Below are positions 1-11,040 of a DNA stretch of 64,000 nt, piece by piece (position 1 is the first letter of the stretch; the number at the start of each line of letters is the position of its first letter). The DNA comes from Larimichthys crocea (Eukaryota; Chordata; Actinopteri; Sciaenidae). The notes under the pieces were generated by a model, which saw only the letters and a program-made list of their open reading frames with translations, was not told where the DNA came from and made no database searches. The stretch is taken from positions 11,912,038 through 11,976,037 of the forward strand of contig NC_040028.1 in NCBI RefSeq assembly GCF_000972845.2. The letters are read 5' to 3'. The position numbers and the translations under genes were made by a program.

Positions 1-1080
1 AAACATATAAACAACGCCACCGCGTCGAGCCATCTGATCGCTGTGAAGCCATAACTTTATTAAAAGCATTTAAAAGTATGATGAATCACCCTGCCCCATA
101 CAGAGCTTCACATCTGCTCATCGTTTTATTTGTCGAGCTACACAGAGTATCTTGTACAACAGCTTTAAGAGATGAAGGATGTATGTAATGAGTGGCCAGC
201 TGAACAATGGTAGGAAACCATGAAAAACCGAGTACATGGGCAGTGGTGGAACAAGTATTCAGATCATTTAGTTAAGTAAACAATAAAACTATATAGAAAT
301 ACACCTTTACAAGTCCTGCACCAAAAGTGACGTATTAGCAAAACCAAATACACATAAAGTATCAAAATAAAGTACTTATTTTGCAGCCAGTGTTGTATTA
401 TTATATAAATGAATTAAAATCAATAGATAAAACATACAAGCGGCACTTTATGGTTGTACGTGATCAAGACTGAGCTAATTTTAGTAACTTAGAAGTATAT
501 TTCTCTTTGAAATGTAATAGAGTTTAAGTATAAAGTGGCACAAAATGTGTATACTTAAGTAAAGTACCAAGCACCATTGTACATTAGGCAAGCCGCTTAA
601 ATAAATTGAGAAACACCTGGAAAAGACAGGTGGGTCTGTCACTCAGATAAACATGTTATTCTAACAGTGATGGAGCACTGTTACAGTTTCAGGGTCATTA
701 ATATGTCTGAAGTGCTTTAAATAGAGCCAATAAAGTAAGAATAGCCTCAGCCCTCAGCTCTGTGGAACAATGTATTGCTGGGAGTGTGCTGCCTTATCAA
801 CAGAGCTGATGGGTGTAATGGCGTCACACAGTAAACTCCTGCTGAAAGCCTGATAAAGAGGCAGCGTACTGCAGGATGTCTATTAACAGCCAGCTGACAC
901 AAGCAACTGGATCAGCACATTCATTTAAAAAGGGGAGAAATCCTGTTCTCATTATATACGTTCACTATTTCTCAGCCTCGTACGTCATGTGGAGGCCAAC
1001 GTCAGATTATGTAGTTCACGACATATTCGTATTTACTTACACTTGTACAGTTCCCCTGAAGAGTTTGAGGGAATAGTTAG
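1..1080. other. non-coding, nothing recognised
   Basis: This is AT-rich DNA with no coding signal and no repeat that I recognise. Short open frames here have no family resemblance. Confidence 0.5.
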
Positions 1081-1700
1081 ACTTTTTTTTAAACACTTAT
1101 TTGCTTTCTTGTTGAGAGATAGGTGAGAACAACTAGCTTAGCTTAGCATAAAGACTGGAAACAAATGGGAACAGTTAGCCTGGCTTTGTCCAAAGGTAAA
1201 AAACAAAACAACAACAACATCCAGTACCTCTAAAGCTCAGAACATTAACCTGTACAACAACCTAAATGTAAAAACTACAACTAGTATTTAGTAACTTTCT
1301 TGTTACTAGCAACTGGTTCTATAGAAATTTAATAACCCTTCATAAAACAAATTGTCCTTTTTACACTTCTGGATGAAACAGAGATATGTGTTAAGCTTTA
1401 TATTTGTTGGTATACGTGGATTTATCAAATAATACAACACTGTTGACTTTTTATTGACAATAAATTTAACATTTTCTAAAAGAAGTCTCTCAATATATCC
1501 CAAAGTGCTGTGTAAAACATCTATGGTGTTTTCTCCCTGTTTCCAGTCTTTGTGCGAAGCTTACTTAGTCAGCTCCTCGTATTCATATTTGGCGTATACA
1601 AAAAATTTGAGTGGTATCTTTGAATTTTTACATATTTCACAAGACAGCGCGTTTCCCAAAATGTCAAAATATTCCTTTAAGGGTTGCTGTATTCCCCGGA
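1081..1700. repeat. dispersed teleost repeat, two halves in opposite orientation
   Basis: The left part (about 1085-1230) holds an antisense copy of a phrase with 'agactggaaacaaatggga'. The right part (about 1525-1690) holds the sense version with 'tgtttccagtctttgtgc' and ends in 'aaaatattcctttaa'. A further sense copy is at 17130-17440. From memory, this phrase is a very common non-autonomous repeat of percomorph fish genomes; I cannot assign the superfamily. The inverted arrangement suggests a foldback element or two insertions. Confidence 0.55.
1424..1519 (+). repeat. ~96-bp direct repeat, copy 1
   Basis: This stretch runs from 'atcaaataatacaacactg' to 'gtgctgtgtaaaaca' and recurs almost unchanged at 3578-3672, with about five substitutions. 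It lies in the middle of the 1081-1700 repeat, so it is probably an internal segment of that element. Confidence 0.8.
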
Positions 1701-2224
1701 GCTAGCATGACCACTTCAGATATTCTTTCAAGATCACAGACATTTAAAAAAAGGTGTTAACTCAGGTCTGAGAAAAGAGCCAAATTAAGGCACATCACAA
1801 AAACATACTGTACAGTTGTAGGCGTGCTGTGCGTTTGGGGTGATTCGCTGAAAGTGAGCGGAGGTGGAGATCTAAGACGGTGCATCTGCTCACATCTGCC
1901 TAACCAGCACTAATGTGACAAAAACTCACCTAGAAAACACAGACTAATCACTTCACCAGATGCAGCGGGTGTCACCTCGCATATCAGTCACCACTGGCTG
2001 CTTTATGATCATCGCTTAAACCCCAGTGTAACTCTGATAAAGAACACTGGATTGGCTCCATTTACTCCACCTGACAGAGGGCAAAAAACAACAATGCATA
2101 ATTATCCTTTTCTTTTTATAAAATGCATTCTGAGCGGAGAGTTCAGGAAGCCAGGTCTCATATTTAATTGCAGGAATTGAATAAAGAACGTTTTCCGTGA
2201 GGTGCTAGTGTGTGGCTAGCATAA
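1701..2224. other. non-coding, nothing recognised
   Basis: No gene, RNA or known repeat is seen in this stretch. Confidence 0.4.
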
Positions 2225-2600
2225 TTGCCAGGGAACAGGTCTTAATTTAAACCGGGGGGTAATTATCATGCAGAGCATACCCACCCAGAATGTTTGCATA
2301 ACTATCACAAGCGTTTTCATAAATGATGCTTTAATTAGTCTTAATTAGAATTTGTTTAAGTCAGCAGGGAATGCAGGGCCCGTGAAATGATGTATGTAAT
2401 AAGCATCAGGGCCCTGCTCTGTTTTTTTCCTTACTCGGGGAATAGAGCTGACAAAATCACATCACATTAAATTGATTCAGTCAGAATTAAAATTCTTATG
2501 GTATTAATTAAATGGGGGAAGATCTCATTAGCAGGCTGTGTGGTGAGGGAGAGACCCTCTCTGCCAGCAGATGTGACGGTGTCAGAGCTGCTGTACATGC
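2225..2600. promoter_or_regulatory. candidate conserved non-coding element
   Basis: The stretch is dense in homeodomain-type cores (TAATTA, two close TTAATTAG copies near 2330-2350), lacks simple repeats and has mixed base composition, as is typical of vertebrate developmental enhancers. It also holds a 9-bp perfect inverted repeat (2373-2381 with 2409-2417). Conservation is inferred from texture only, with no alignment. Confidence 0.25.
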
Positions 2601-2619
2601 TCGCCATTAGGGCCCCCAG

Positions 2620-2830
2620 ACAAGGAGAAAGTGAGGGAGGAGAGAGGAGGGAAGGAAGGAGGCGAGGGAGGGAGGGAGGGAGGGAGAGAGAGAGAGAAGC
2701 GGAGACGAGCTGAGAATGACAGAGGAGGGAAGGAAGGATGGAGAGAGGGAGAGAAAGTGAGAATAAGAGAAAGAGAGAAAGGAGTGAAAGGCATGCGTGG
2801 CTCTATGAGGAGGAGGAGGAGGAGAGCGAG
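2620..2830 (+). repeat. purine-rich GGGA/GAGA tract
   Basis: About 200 bp of nearly pure purine on the + strand (gggagg, gagaga and aggagg runs). This is low-complexity polypurine/polypyrimidine DNA. It creates spurious Arg/Glu-rich and Ser/Pro-rich open frames on both strands. Confidence 0.9.
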
Positions 2831-3577
2831 GTGGCAGCATATTAATGAGCTGTAGGCTCCTCACCATCTATAGCTTTATTTAGCTTCATTTGGTCTATTT
2901 GGCTGGAAGAATTCAATAAGAGGAGAGCTAATGACTTGACCAGATACCCTGTTATCAGCACTGATGAGACACCCTCTCTGCTTGACTCTTTATACAGCTA
3001 CAGTAGTCTAATAGGCCTCTGGAAGATTGCTACCCAGAGTACAGTACAGACCTCCTCTCTGGAAATATAGAACATGATTGTGCCTCAGGGAGCTTTGCTT
3101 CACTGTTACAGGGCTCACCTGATCCCCTTGTTAGAGAGCTAATAGCTATTGACACACTTCTTAAGGAACTGAACTGCAGAATAACAATCCAATTCAGGGG
3201 TGTAACTGTACAGAGGATTTTCCTCTTTTATCCTATTGTGTTTTCCAACTTGGCTTTTCATCCCTCAGGTAGCGCGTGGTATCATCAGGTCAGCAGATAG
3301 TGGGGATGTTGAGCAATAGACACATTGTTGGGGCCCCTGCAGCAGCTGTCAGTTTGAGTGAACTGCAACCTTGTGCGGACAGAAGAATACGGTAGGGAAA
3401 GAAAAGAGAAAAAAAAAAAGAAAACACCTTGAGATCACACACACTCATAGCAAATCACTGTTTCCTTATAGCCAGGTACCATCTGGGATTTTATGGCAGC
3501 TATTGTGGGTGGATAGCAGATATTTCCTATAGTGTGCCTTTAAATGTGGGTCAGAATATGCCACATGTGTTCTTCAG
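2831..3577. other. non-coding, nothing recognised
   Basis: No coding signal is seen. The first 150 bp (AGCTTTATTTAGCTTCATTTGG region) has a regulatory-DNA texture but no clear motif cluster. Confidence 0.4.
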
Positions 3578-3672
3578 ATCAAATAATACAACACTGTTGA
3601 CTTTTTATTGACAATAAATTTAAAATTTTCTAAAGGAAATCTCTCAATATATCCCAAAGTGCTGTGTAAAAC
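3578..3672 (+). repeat. ~96-bp direct repeat, copy 2
   Basis: Near-identical to 1424-1519. The flanks differ from copy 1, so this is a separate insertion or fragment of the same dispersed element rather than a local tandem duplication. Confidence 0.8.
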
Positions 3673-5451
3673 ACCTAAGGCCTACAGTATATGAGGCAGG
3701 CATTGTAAACACTGGAAACACTGCCCTAGTATAGAATCCAATGAAAATGATAATGGAGCAAACAATGCCCCCAGGCAATGTAGGAGCAACCCAGCACTGC
3801 CAATGTTACAAGGCATCACTTTCCCTTTATTAGGAGTAAGCATGACTGTTAGTAGGCCCTGCATAAATATTTGGGGTAAATACACAGTATATCATTTTTC
3901 TTCACACTTGAATTGCATTATGATTTCCATGCAGACTCAGGTGAACCGGGGTCAGGGGACTAAATTAAGTGGGTCCTGGAAGCAGCTGCAATGGTTTCTC
4001 TCTTTAACCATGCTTGGCTGGTTAAGCTATCAAAAGCTGCTTGTACATGCATCATAAAAAACACTGTGTGTGTGTTTAAAATTGTATTAAAATGCTGTTG
4101 ACCCTTAAAATTAGAAAGGGAAACGTGCGACTCTTTGCATGGCAATTATTTCATGTCCATCTAGAGCACAGTAGAGTGGGGATGTATGACGGAGGCCCCT
4201 TGAAAATTTATTGACAGGCAGGCGGAGAAGTGAGGTGGTTCATTTATGACAATGGGGCGTGATGACATCACACCATAAAAGCTCTCCGCAGGGTCAGATG
4301 GCATATGCCGCACGGGTTTTGAGTCTTTGTGTTTGCTATGCATGAATATATAAGAGGTAGAGTGGGTCAGTGGTTGACATTGCTTTCCTGTGATGTATTG
4401 TGACATCCGCTGCTATGCTATTCTTTATCTTTTTCCTTTTTTTCTTGAATGCCGAGGCTGTCGTACCTCGGGAACTAACTGTGATTCATAAAATTTCCAG
4501 ATGCCTTAATGTCTATCCAGTTTTAGTACAATAAAAAATATTCAAATATGATGTACTTAAAATCTGACTATATATAATACACAGATATACACACATGCAA
4601 AAAAAGAAGATTAAAAGAAAAATTTTAAATTAAAAAACCTTCGACCAAGACCAAAAAAATACGAGTGTGGTCTCCATTTGCCGTCCATATTTTCTCTTGT
4701 CTGAATTGGTCGGCATCCACTTCCGCTGTTATTTGCAGGGTCCAGAAGTATCTTATTATAACTTTCCATCTGAACTCCCTGCGACTATTCATCAAATGTG
4801 CTTCCCTTGAAACTACCCTCCAGGTATTTAATGATATATCTGTGTTAATTTCAGCTTTCCACGAATGGTCCTTTTTTTAAAAAAGGAGTTGATTCTATAA
4901 TATAAATACTCTTTAACTCAACACTTAATTTCACTGAGGGAAAAATCCCTCAAGCTGACTTTCTGGCTGATATGGCAACACATATACCGGGAAACTTTTG
5001 GTGGAGATGTAGCTTTACTGTTTCTATAGAGGTATCAACATCTTTAGTATTTCTAGGCTTTCATGTGACAAATTAGCTGATTTGTTGAGTATTCAATTCA
5101 ATATATTAACAAAATAAATCCTCAGTTTCATTTTCAGAAAAAAATACTATATCTCATTACATCCCAGAAAATTACTGGTATCTATTGTCGTCTATTAGTG
5201 TTTATTTTGATGTGCTTTATTAAGTATAATAGCATAATCATTCGTTCTTTTAGCAGCAATGCTGCAAGTGCTCCTTCAAATCCATCCATTATTGTTCTCA
5301 GGATGTCCAAACTCAGTGCTGAAACTGTAAGCATGGGCTATTATGATAATTTAGCTTACTTATAATAATTAGCTGTTGTATATTCATTAGCCTTTTAATT
5401 GGTTAACTCTGGGGACCACCAGCAATTCCAGTCAGTCAAATACCCTAATGA
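3673..5451. other. non-coding, nothing recognised
   Basis: AT-rich intergenic or intronic DNA. The open frames here are short and unrelated to any family I know. Confidence 0.4.
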
Positions 5452-5480
5452 CACACACACACGCACACACACACACACAC
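5452..5480 (+). repeat. (CA)n microsatellite
   Basis: A short run of CA dinucleotides with one CG interruption. Confidence 0.9.
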
Positions 5481-7794
5481 AACAGACCTCCACACAGAAA
5501 GACCTTGCAGAAGTAACCTCCCCCTGAACTTTTGTAGAGCACTCTCCCTCCAATCACTCCAGCTTTCAATACAGCTGTCAGTTTTGGCCAAGAAAAGCAA
5601 GCTTTAACTCTGAATTTGCAGCTTTGTCCTTAGTGAGAGGAAGTACCTGTGACATCTGCACTGACATGCTGGAGATAATCCTCCATGTGATTGTCACACA
5701 AATTGGGGGTCAGCGGCGCTGCAGACAGGGGAACGTGGCAAGGGACACAGAGGAAATGTTCAATCACGGGCCAGCCCATTCGGGAGCCTCCCTTTTCAGC
5801 CTCTCCAGCCTATGGTTCATCTCTCCTTTCGTGCTCTCGCTCTCTCTTTCTCTGCCCACAGCTGCCGGGCTTCCACTGGGAGGAAGCTGTATTATGGCTG
5901 GGTTAATTTACTGATTAATATCCAGCCACTAGATCCAGCTTTCCCCAGATGGCCAATTAAAAACTACAACTGGCAGCGCGCATAGGCCTGGCAGCAGGTT
6001 GCCGTCGGGCCCAGGGCTGGAGGCTGTGACAGAAGGTATGGGTCCTGTTTGGGCCCGAATAAGAGCCACGGACTATCTTACTCTTTGACTCTACACACCA
6101 GAAGGACAAACTAAAGCCATAATACTGAGCAGAACAGAGGAGAAAGTTGGGCTGCTGAGAGTACTGATACTGTGTGCACACTAAAGCTTTCATGAGCAGA
6201 GAGTTATTGGTGTGTCTAGAGTTTATTACATGAATTGTACAGTACAGTACAAACATTTTAAATTGTGATTAGGATGTATGAGTGCTACAAAAATATAATT
6301 ATATACAGTAAGTGATAATACTGTATGTGTGCTGTAATAATAAATCAATAAAACTTACTCAATTACATACTTAATTAATACTCAAGGTCAAGGTCAGGTA
6401 GTTTTTCAGTAAGTAATCAAACAAAAAGATACCTATAGTGATTACAAATAAAATACAGATTGCATTTAAGATATATTAAAGAACTGATTGATTATAGGCC
6501 TTGTCTATTCCTTGTTTATATCAACACTGTACGCATAAACTGAAGACAAAAGGATATAATTAGACATTAATAAAGTGAACCGTGTCTAATCAAACTTAAT
6601 CTAACGGTCCACTTTCATCTTACCTCTTGTATAAAATTGTTATTTTTGATGAACATGCATTTTATCTTCATGTATACAGTATACAGATCTGAGCTAACGT
6701 ACAAACAGTCTTAAGTATTTATTAGTAAAAAATTGGGACTCTATACTCACTTCAAATAAGTGCATACATTTTTACTATTACAATATTATTATTAAATACT
6801 TTTATATCGCTATATTTATTGTAGCATTTTATGTCATTTCAGGTAATTCATTTTTCTACCACTAATTAATGTGTAATTTGCATAAAGTAAATCTTTGCTA
6901 TGCCATACAGTGTCTTTAAATAGATACATACTATTAAGTTTTACCCTATTTTTATATCAATAATCACTAAACAAACTTAATATAAGTTCATTATTAAACT
7001 AATCACATAATTCATAATTCAGTTTTTAAATATCTGTGTTGTACTTGTAAATAAACTGATCGCATTCCAAATCTGATGTATTTTTACATGCAAAGTAATT
7101 TATTTTTCATCGAGTATAATATAATCTAAGATGTAAATATCTGACCTCAGTGGTATCTGAATACACACTGTGCAATATAACCTAAAAAGTGACTTTCCTA
7201 CATTTGCACTGAAAGCTGTCTGTAATATAATCCAGCCTGCAATGGAGCACTGTTAATTTCACCGTAATAACCCTCACATTATGAGACACTGCTATATTTA
7301 GATGGAGGCCATTTGAATACAGGTCTTGTCTTAATACTGACACAAACCTTATAAATGGGATAGGGTCACCATGGTAACACTGTAAATACAATGGCCGCTG
7401 CTGCTCTGAGACGAAGGGTAATTAATAATTGAATTACGGAACGGAGATAGAAAGCCAGACAGACCCATGCAGCTTCTTAGTCCCTTGATAAAGGAGAGTT
7501 TAATACAAACAGTTGTACTTCTACTGGGTCAGCTAAACCGGGGATATCTGGGCCATCTCTGTTCAAAGAGAAAAAGGCCACGAACAGAATTGATGGCCCA
7601 TTTCATTATGTAATTGCCTCTTTAACTTCCTTGTTCTGAGCAATCGCTCTTTAAACTCAAGCTCAAGGTAATATATGCAGAGATATGAGGGTAGTCTCAC
7701 AGACAGATAATTCAGTAAATAGCTGTAATCTTTGCATCACCTTTAACCACCCCGGAGCTGGCTAATATGTCATCTTAAAACCGTGGAGTGCTAG
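5481..7794. other. non-coding; AT-rich from about 6240
   Basis: 5740-5960 is GC-richer with a pyrimidine tract (ctctctttctctg). 6240-7180 is strongly AT-rich. An apparent frame at 5624-5914 has no recognisable domain. No gene is called. Confidence 0.4.
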
Positions 7795-7935
7795 AAATGA
7801 GGTACGGTATATAAAAAGGGAAAACTGGTCTGCTACAGAGAACAGTTGTACATCAACACAGAGCTGAACTGAATCCTCCAGGATCACACAGACCGGTGTA
7901 GGAGGCTTGCTGCTGCTGCTCTTGCTGCTGCTGTA
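7795..7935 (+). promoter_or_regulatory. possible TATA promoter with CTG-rich leader
   Basis: A good TATA element (tatataaaaa, 7808-7817) is followed 90-120 bp downstream by a short interrupted CTG/GCT repeat (about 7909-7933). No open frame or splice site follows convincingly. It may be a chance TATA in AT-rich DNA. Confidence 0.2.
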
Positions 7936-10799
7936 GATATCAAAAGTGTGGTCCGGTAGTGGAACAAGGCTCCAGACAGCCTTTAAGCTGCCACCCTCAG
8001 TGTCGGGCTACAAGGAGCACAAAGCTGGATATGATTACCTACAAGAGAGTGATGCTTCCTGCCCTCCAACCCTTGAACTTAAGGTGTACCCTACGTACAA
8101 TCAAAGTAAACACCGAGCCCCTGTTCAGAGCCTCTGAAGTGGGTAGATGTGAGAACACAACACGAGTGACCCGCTCCCTTTCATTTCCCTCTTCATAAAG
8201 ATCCCACAAATGAAAAAAAAAAAAAAAAGTGATGCAACACACAAAGCAGTGGTGGGAAGGCTGCGCTCTTATTGCAGGGTCAGTAGTAGGATCACTAGGA
8301 GAAGGTCACCAAAGAACCCAAATTCACACCCCATAATTGAGTAACAGGGGTCGCTGATTACAAGGCAAGCAGCACGGAGGAACATAGGACAGTGGTTGGA
8401 GCTGCGCTCACCTCTGGCTGTACTGAAAAACAGGACAAAGCGCTGAAAGAGGGCTCTGGAAAGACAGAATATTGGATGGTCTTCCCAGGTCCACCACTGT
8501 GATAAAGAATGAAGACTTAATTAACTGAACAGCCGGATCTAACAGGAACCACTATATCAGAGAGACAGAGAGAGAGAGAATTCCCTTTATGTAATTAGAT
8601 CAATTGGGCATGAAGTGAAGAGGCTTCATCCAAGAGCAGTGTGTGGTTTTGAAGTGGGATCACTGACTGAGGTTTGATTACCTTTTGATTGTTAATGCAA
8701 AATTGGATTGAGCCACAATGGTATAAATTCCTTATTTTATAATTAAGAGTTTGGGGGATTGTTTTGTGCTTCTTTTGCAATGCCTGCTATATGCCCAAAT
8801 CTTGGTTTTAAGAAAAGCTTGACCTTAATGTGCATCATAAATAGTTTTTATAGCAAATGTGCGTGTCACGTTCAAATCATTAGAGGTAATTAACTGCCTC
8901 TCTGATAATTCACCTGAGTGCTTTATGTCCACTTATTCTGCCCATAAATTACCTTTAGAAGGACTTGTTCCCTTGTCATTTCGAAACAGGGCTGTTTAGC
9001 TGAATGTTTTTTTCACCATTTCACTGTTTAGTACGAGAAGGTACACCTCCGGGATGCATCGTGCATTGTTTGTTAAAAAGTCACACTTGAACAAAAATTG
9101 CAAATGCACCGTAACTGTAGGGAAATAAAACATAAAAAAGACACAAATAATTATCCAGGAAGTGCTACCAAAGTGATAAATCTTTGAATTGCTTCAGTAT
9201 AGTTTGGCTGAGAGAGTTCATCATCTCTTAAATAAGGACCCAGAGTCAGAGGCTGGCCCCAACATGATGCTCCCCAGGGATGGGGATAGTTCTGTGGCCC
9301 AGTGGAGCAGTAGAGTGCCTCTGTCTGTGTCTGTCTCCACACCTCCAGTCACAGACAGAGGACGTGCGTGAGGGATGGGCCTCATCGTCCAGGGGAAACG
9401 GCTTGTGTCGGCCGCCCACACTGCGCCTCCTCTGTGTGAAATTGGCTGAGAGGATGTAGACATATTCCACGCACTGATCCATGGCTGAGTATAAACAAGA
9501 GAGGATCTCGCTTTCACTCCCAGAAGGTCAGGAAGCGTCCCCGTGAAACAGTAAGTGACACTGCCTCTTCTGCGCTCGCTAACAGTCTGACCGGTGGAAC
9601 CTGACCCCCCCACCTCCACCCACCCTCTCCTCCGCCGTCACCCTTCTCTGTGAGGGTGTCCTGTGTACAACCAATTCTTCCGCTCTCAGTGGGGTGCACT
9701 GATATTTAGTGGCTGGGTATGCCAACTTAATCAACAATTCCAGGGACAGATACTCAAATTCACATTGAGGGGCCGAGCAGCAGACAAAGCAATCGTCCTG
9801 TGACTGCAGATCCATGACCAGCTGAAAAACACCTGTAAAATCTAATGTCTAAACATTACTCTGAGTCATATATCATGACTTCAGATAGACAGATGGGGAA
9901 AAAAAAAATTAAAAATCATGTTAGATCCTTGTCTCACCCCCCAAAAATGTCCAAACGGTTGAGACAGAGGCATGAGATCTCTGCATGAAATCTGATTGCG
10001 ACTGCAGTAAAATGGACTGGGGAAGGCATGAATGTAATTAAAGTGGCTGACACTTTTATGCTGGGTAATGGGAGTCCAGGGCCCAGCTATTCCCTGACGA
10101 GCTCCCCTCACAGTATGGAGTACATTTTAATACCACCCACACCACAATGGCTTAAATGCAACTCTCAAGGCCTTCATGGAGATGTAATATTGATGTGTAA
10201 ATAGGATAAATGCCAACATCCTGGGGTTTAAGGGACATAGTAAATAAACACTACCTAATACACAAAATATATAAAACCACTAAAGCAACTGGAAACTGCA
10301 GCGCGAGACAGGAATGAATGAGAGGAGAGTGTCTACCTTTATTATACGCCGAAATATTATGCGGTTACAAAATGACATCAATATAATTCTTAGTGTAATT
10401 AAAGCCCAAGATACTCTACAACATTTTTGTGATTCACCTGCAGGAAAAAAAATTCACTGATTAAACTGAGCATTGCCTCTGTATAACTGCTGGTTAAAAA
10501 AAAAAATAGACTTAAAAAAAAAAGAAACATAACTTCTCAATGTGAAATTAGGCTTAATGAAATCACCAGTCGGCCCTAAACAGAGGAAACAGATGAGTTG
10601 TGATACGCACCAGCACTAATGTTGAGAAACAAATGCGGAGAGTAGAAAAACAGTTAGGCATTGTCCAATCAGTAATGTATTTGTTAACGCAGGTAGGAAG
10701 GAGGGAGCTTTTAGATCACAGTGGGGCAGATAATGAAGAAGTTAATAAGAGGAATGGTACTTTGAAATGTTCCTCAACCACCCAGGTCCCACAATTTAA
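7936..10799. other. non-coding, nothing recognised
   Basis: A 132-codon reverse frame at 9221-9619 is the longest here but shows no domain, splice context or amphipathic pattern. A poly-A run lies at about 8213-8228. No gene is called. Confidence 0.4.
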
Positions 10800-11040
10800 T
10801 CTGTAATAAATAATCTCGCATCATTGCAAGATGGCATCTCATAATGGCAAATGAAATATGCTGGTATGATAGGTACAATAAATCTGGATTTTCCTATGGT
10901 TCCCTCAGGCTAGGACAATATGCAACTATAGTGCTCTCTGTCAGGAAGAGCAGATCTCAGAGCCGTCATAAAATCTAAATGGGCACTAATTAGGCAAGCC
11001 TTCCCTCTCACACTTACTATTTCTATTGACATTTTCGGCG
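10800..11040. promoter_or_regulatory. candidate conserved non-coding element
   Basis: Mixed-composition sequence with AATAAATC, ATCATTGCAAG and CACTAATTAGGC cores, free of repeats, between AT-rich flanks. The call rests on texture only. Confidence 0.2.

Noticed and set aside
5624..5914. 96-codon forward frame
   Set aside because: Driven by a pyrimidine tract, with two overlapping frames of equal quality and no family.
9221..9619. 132-codon reverse frame
   Set aside because: No domain, no splice context, and it overlaps other frames of similar length in GC-richer DNA.
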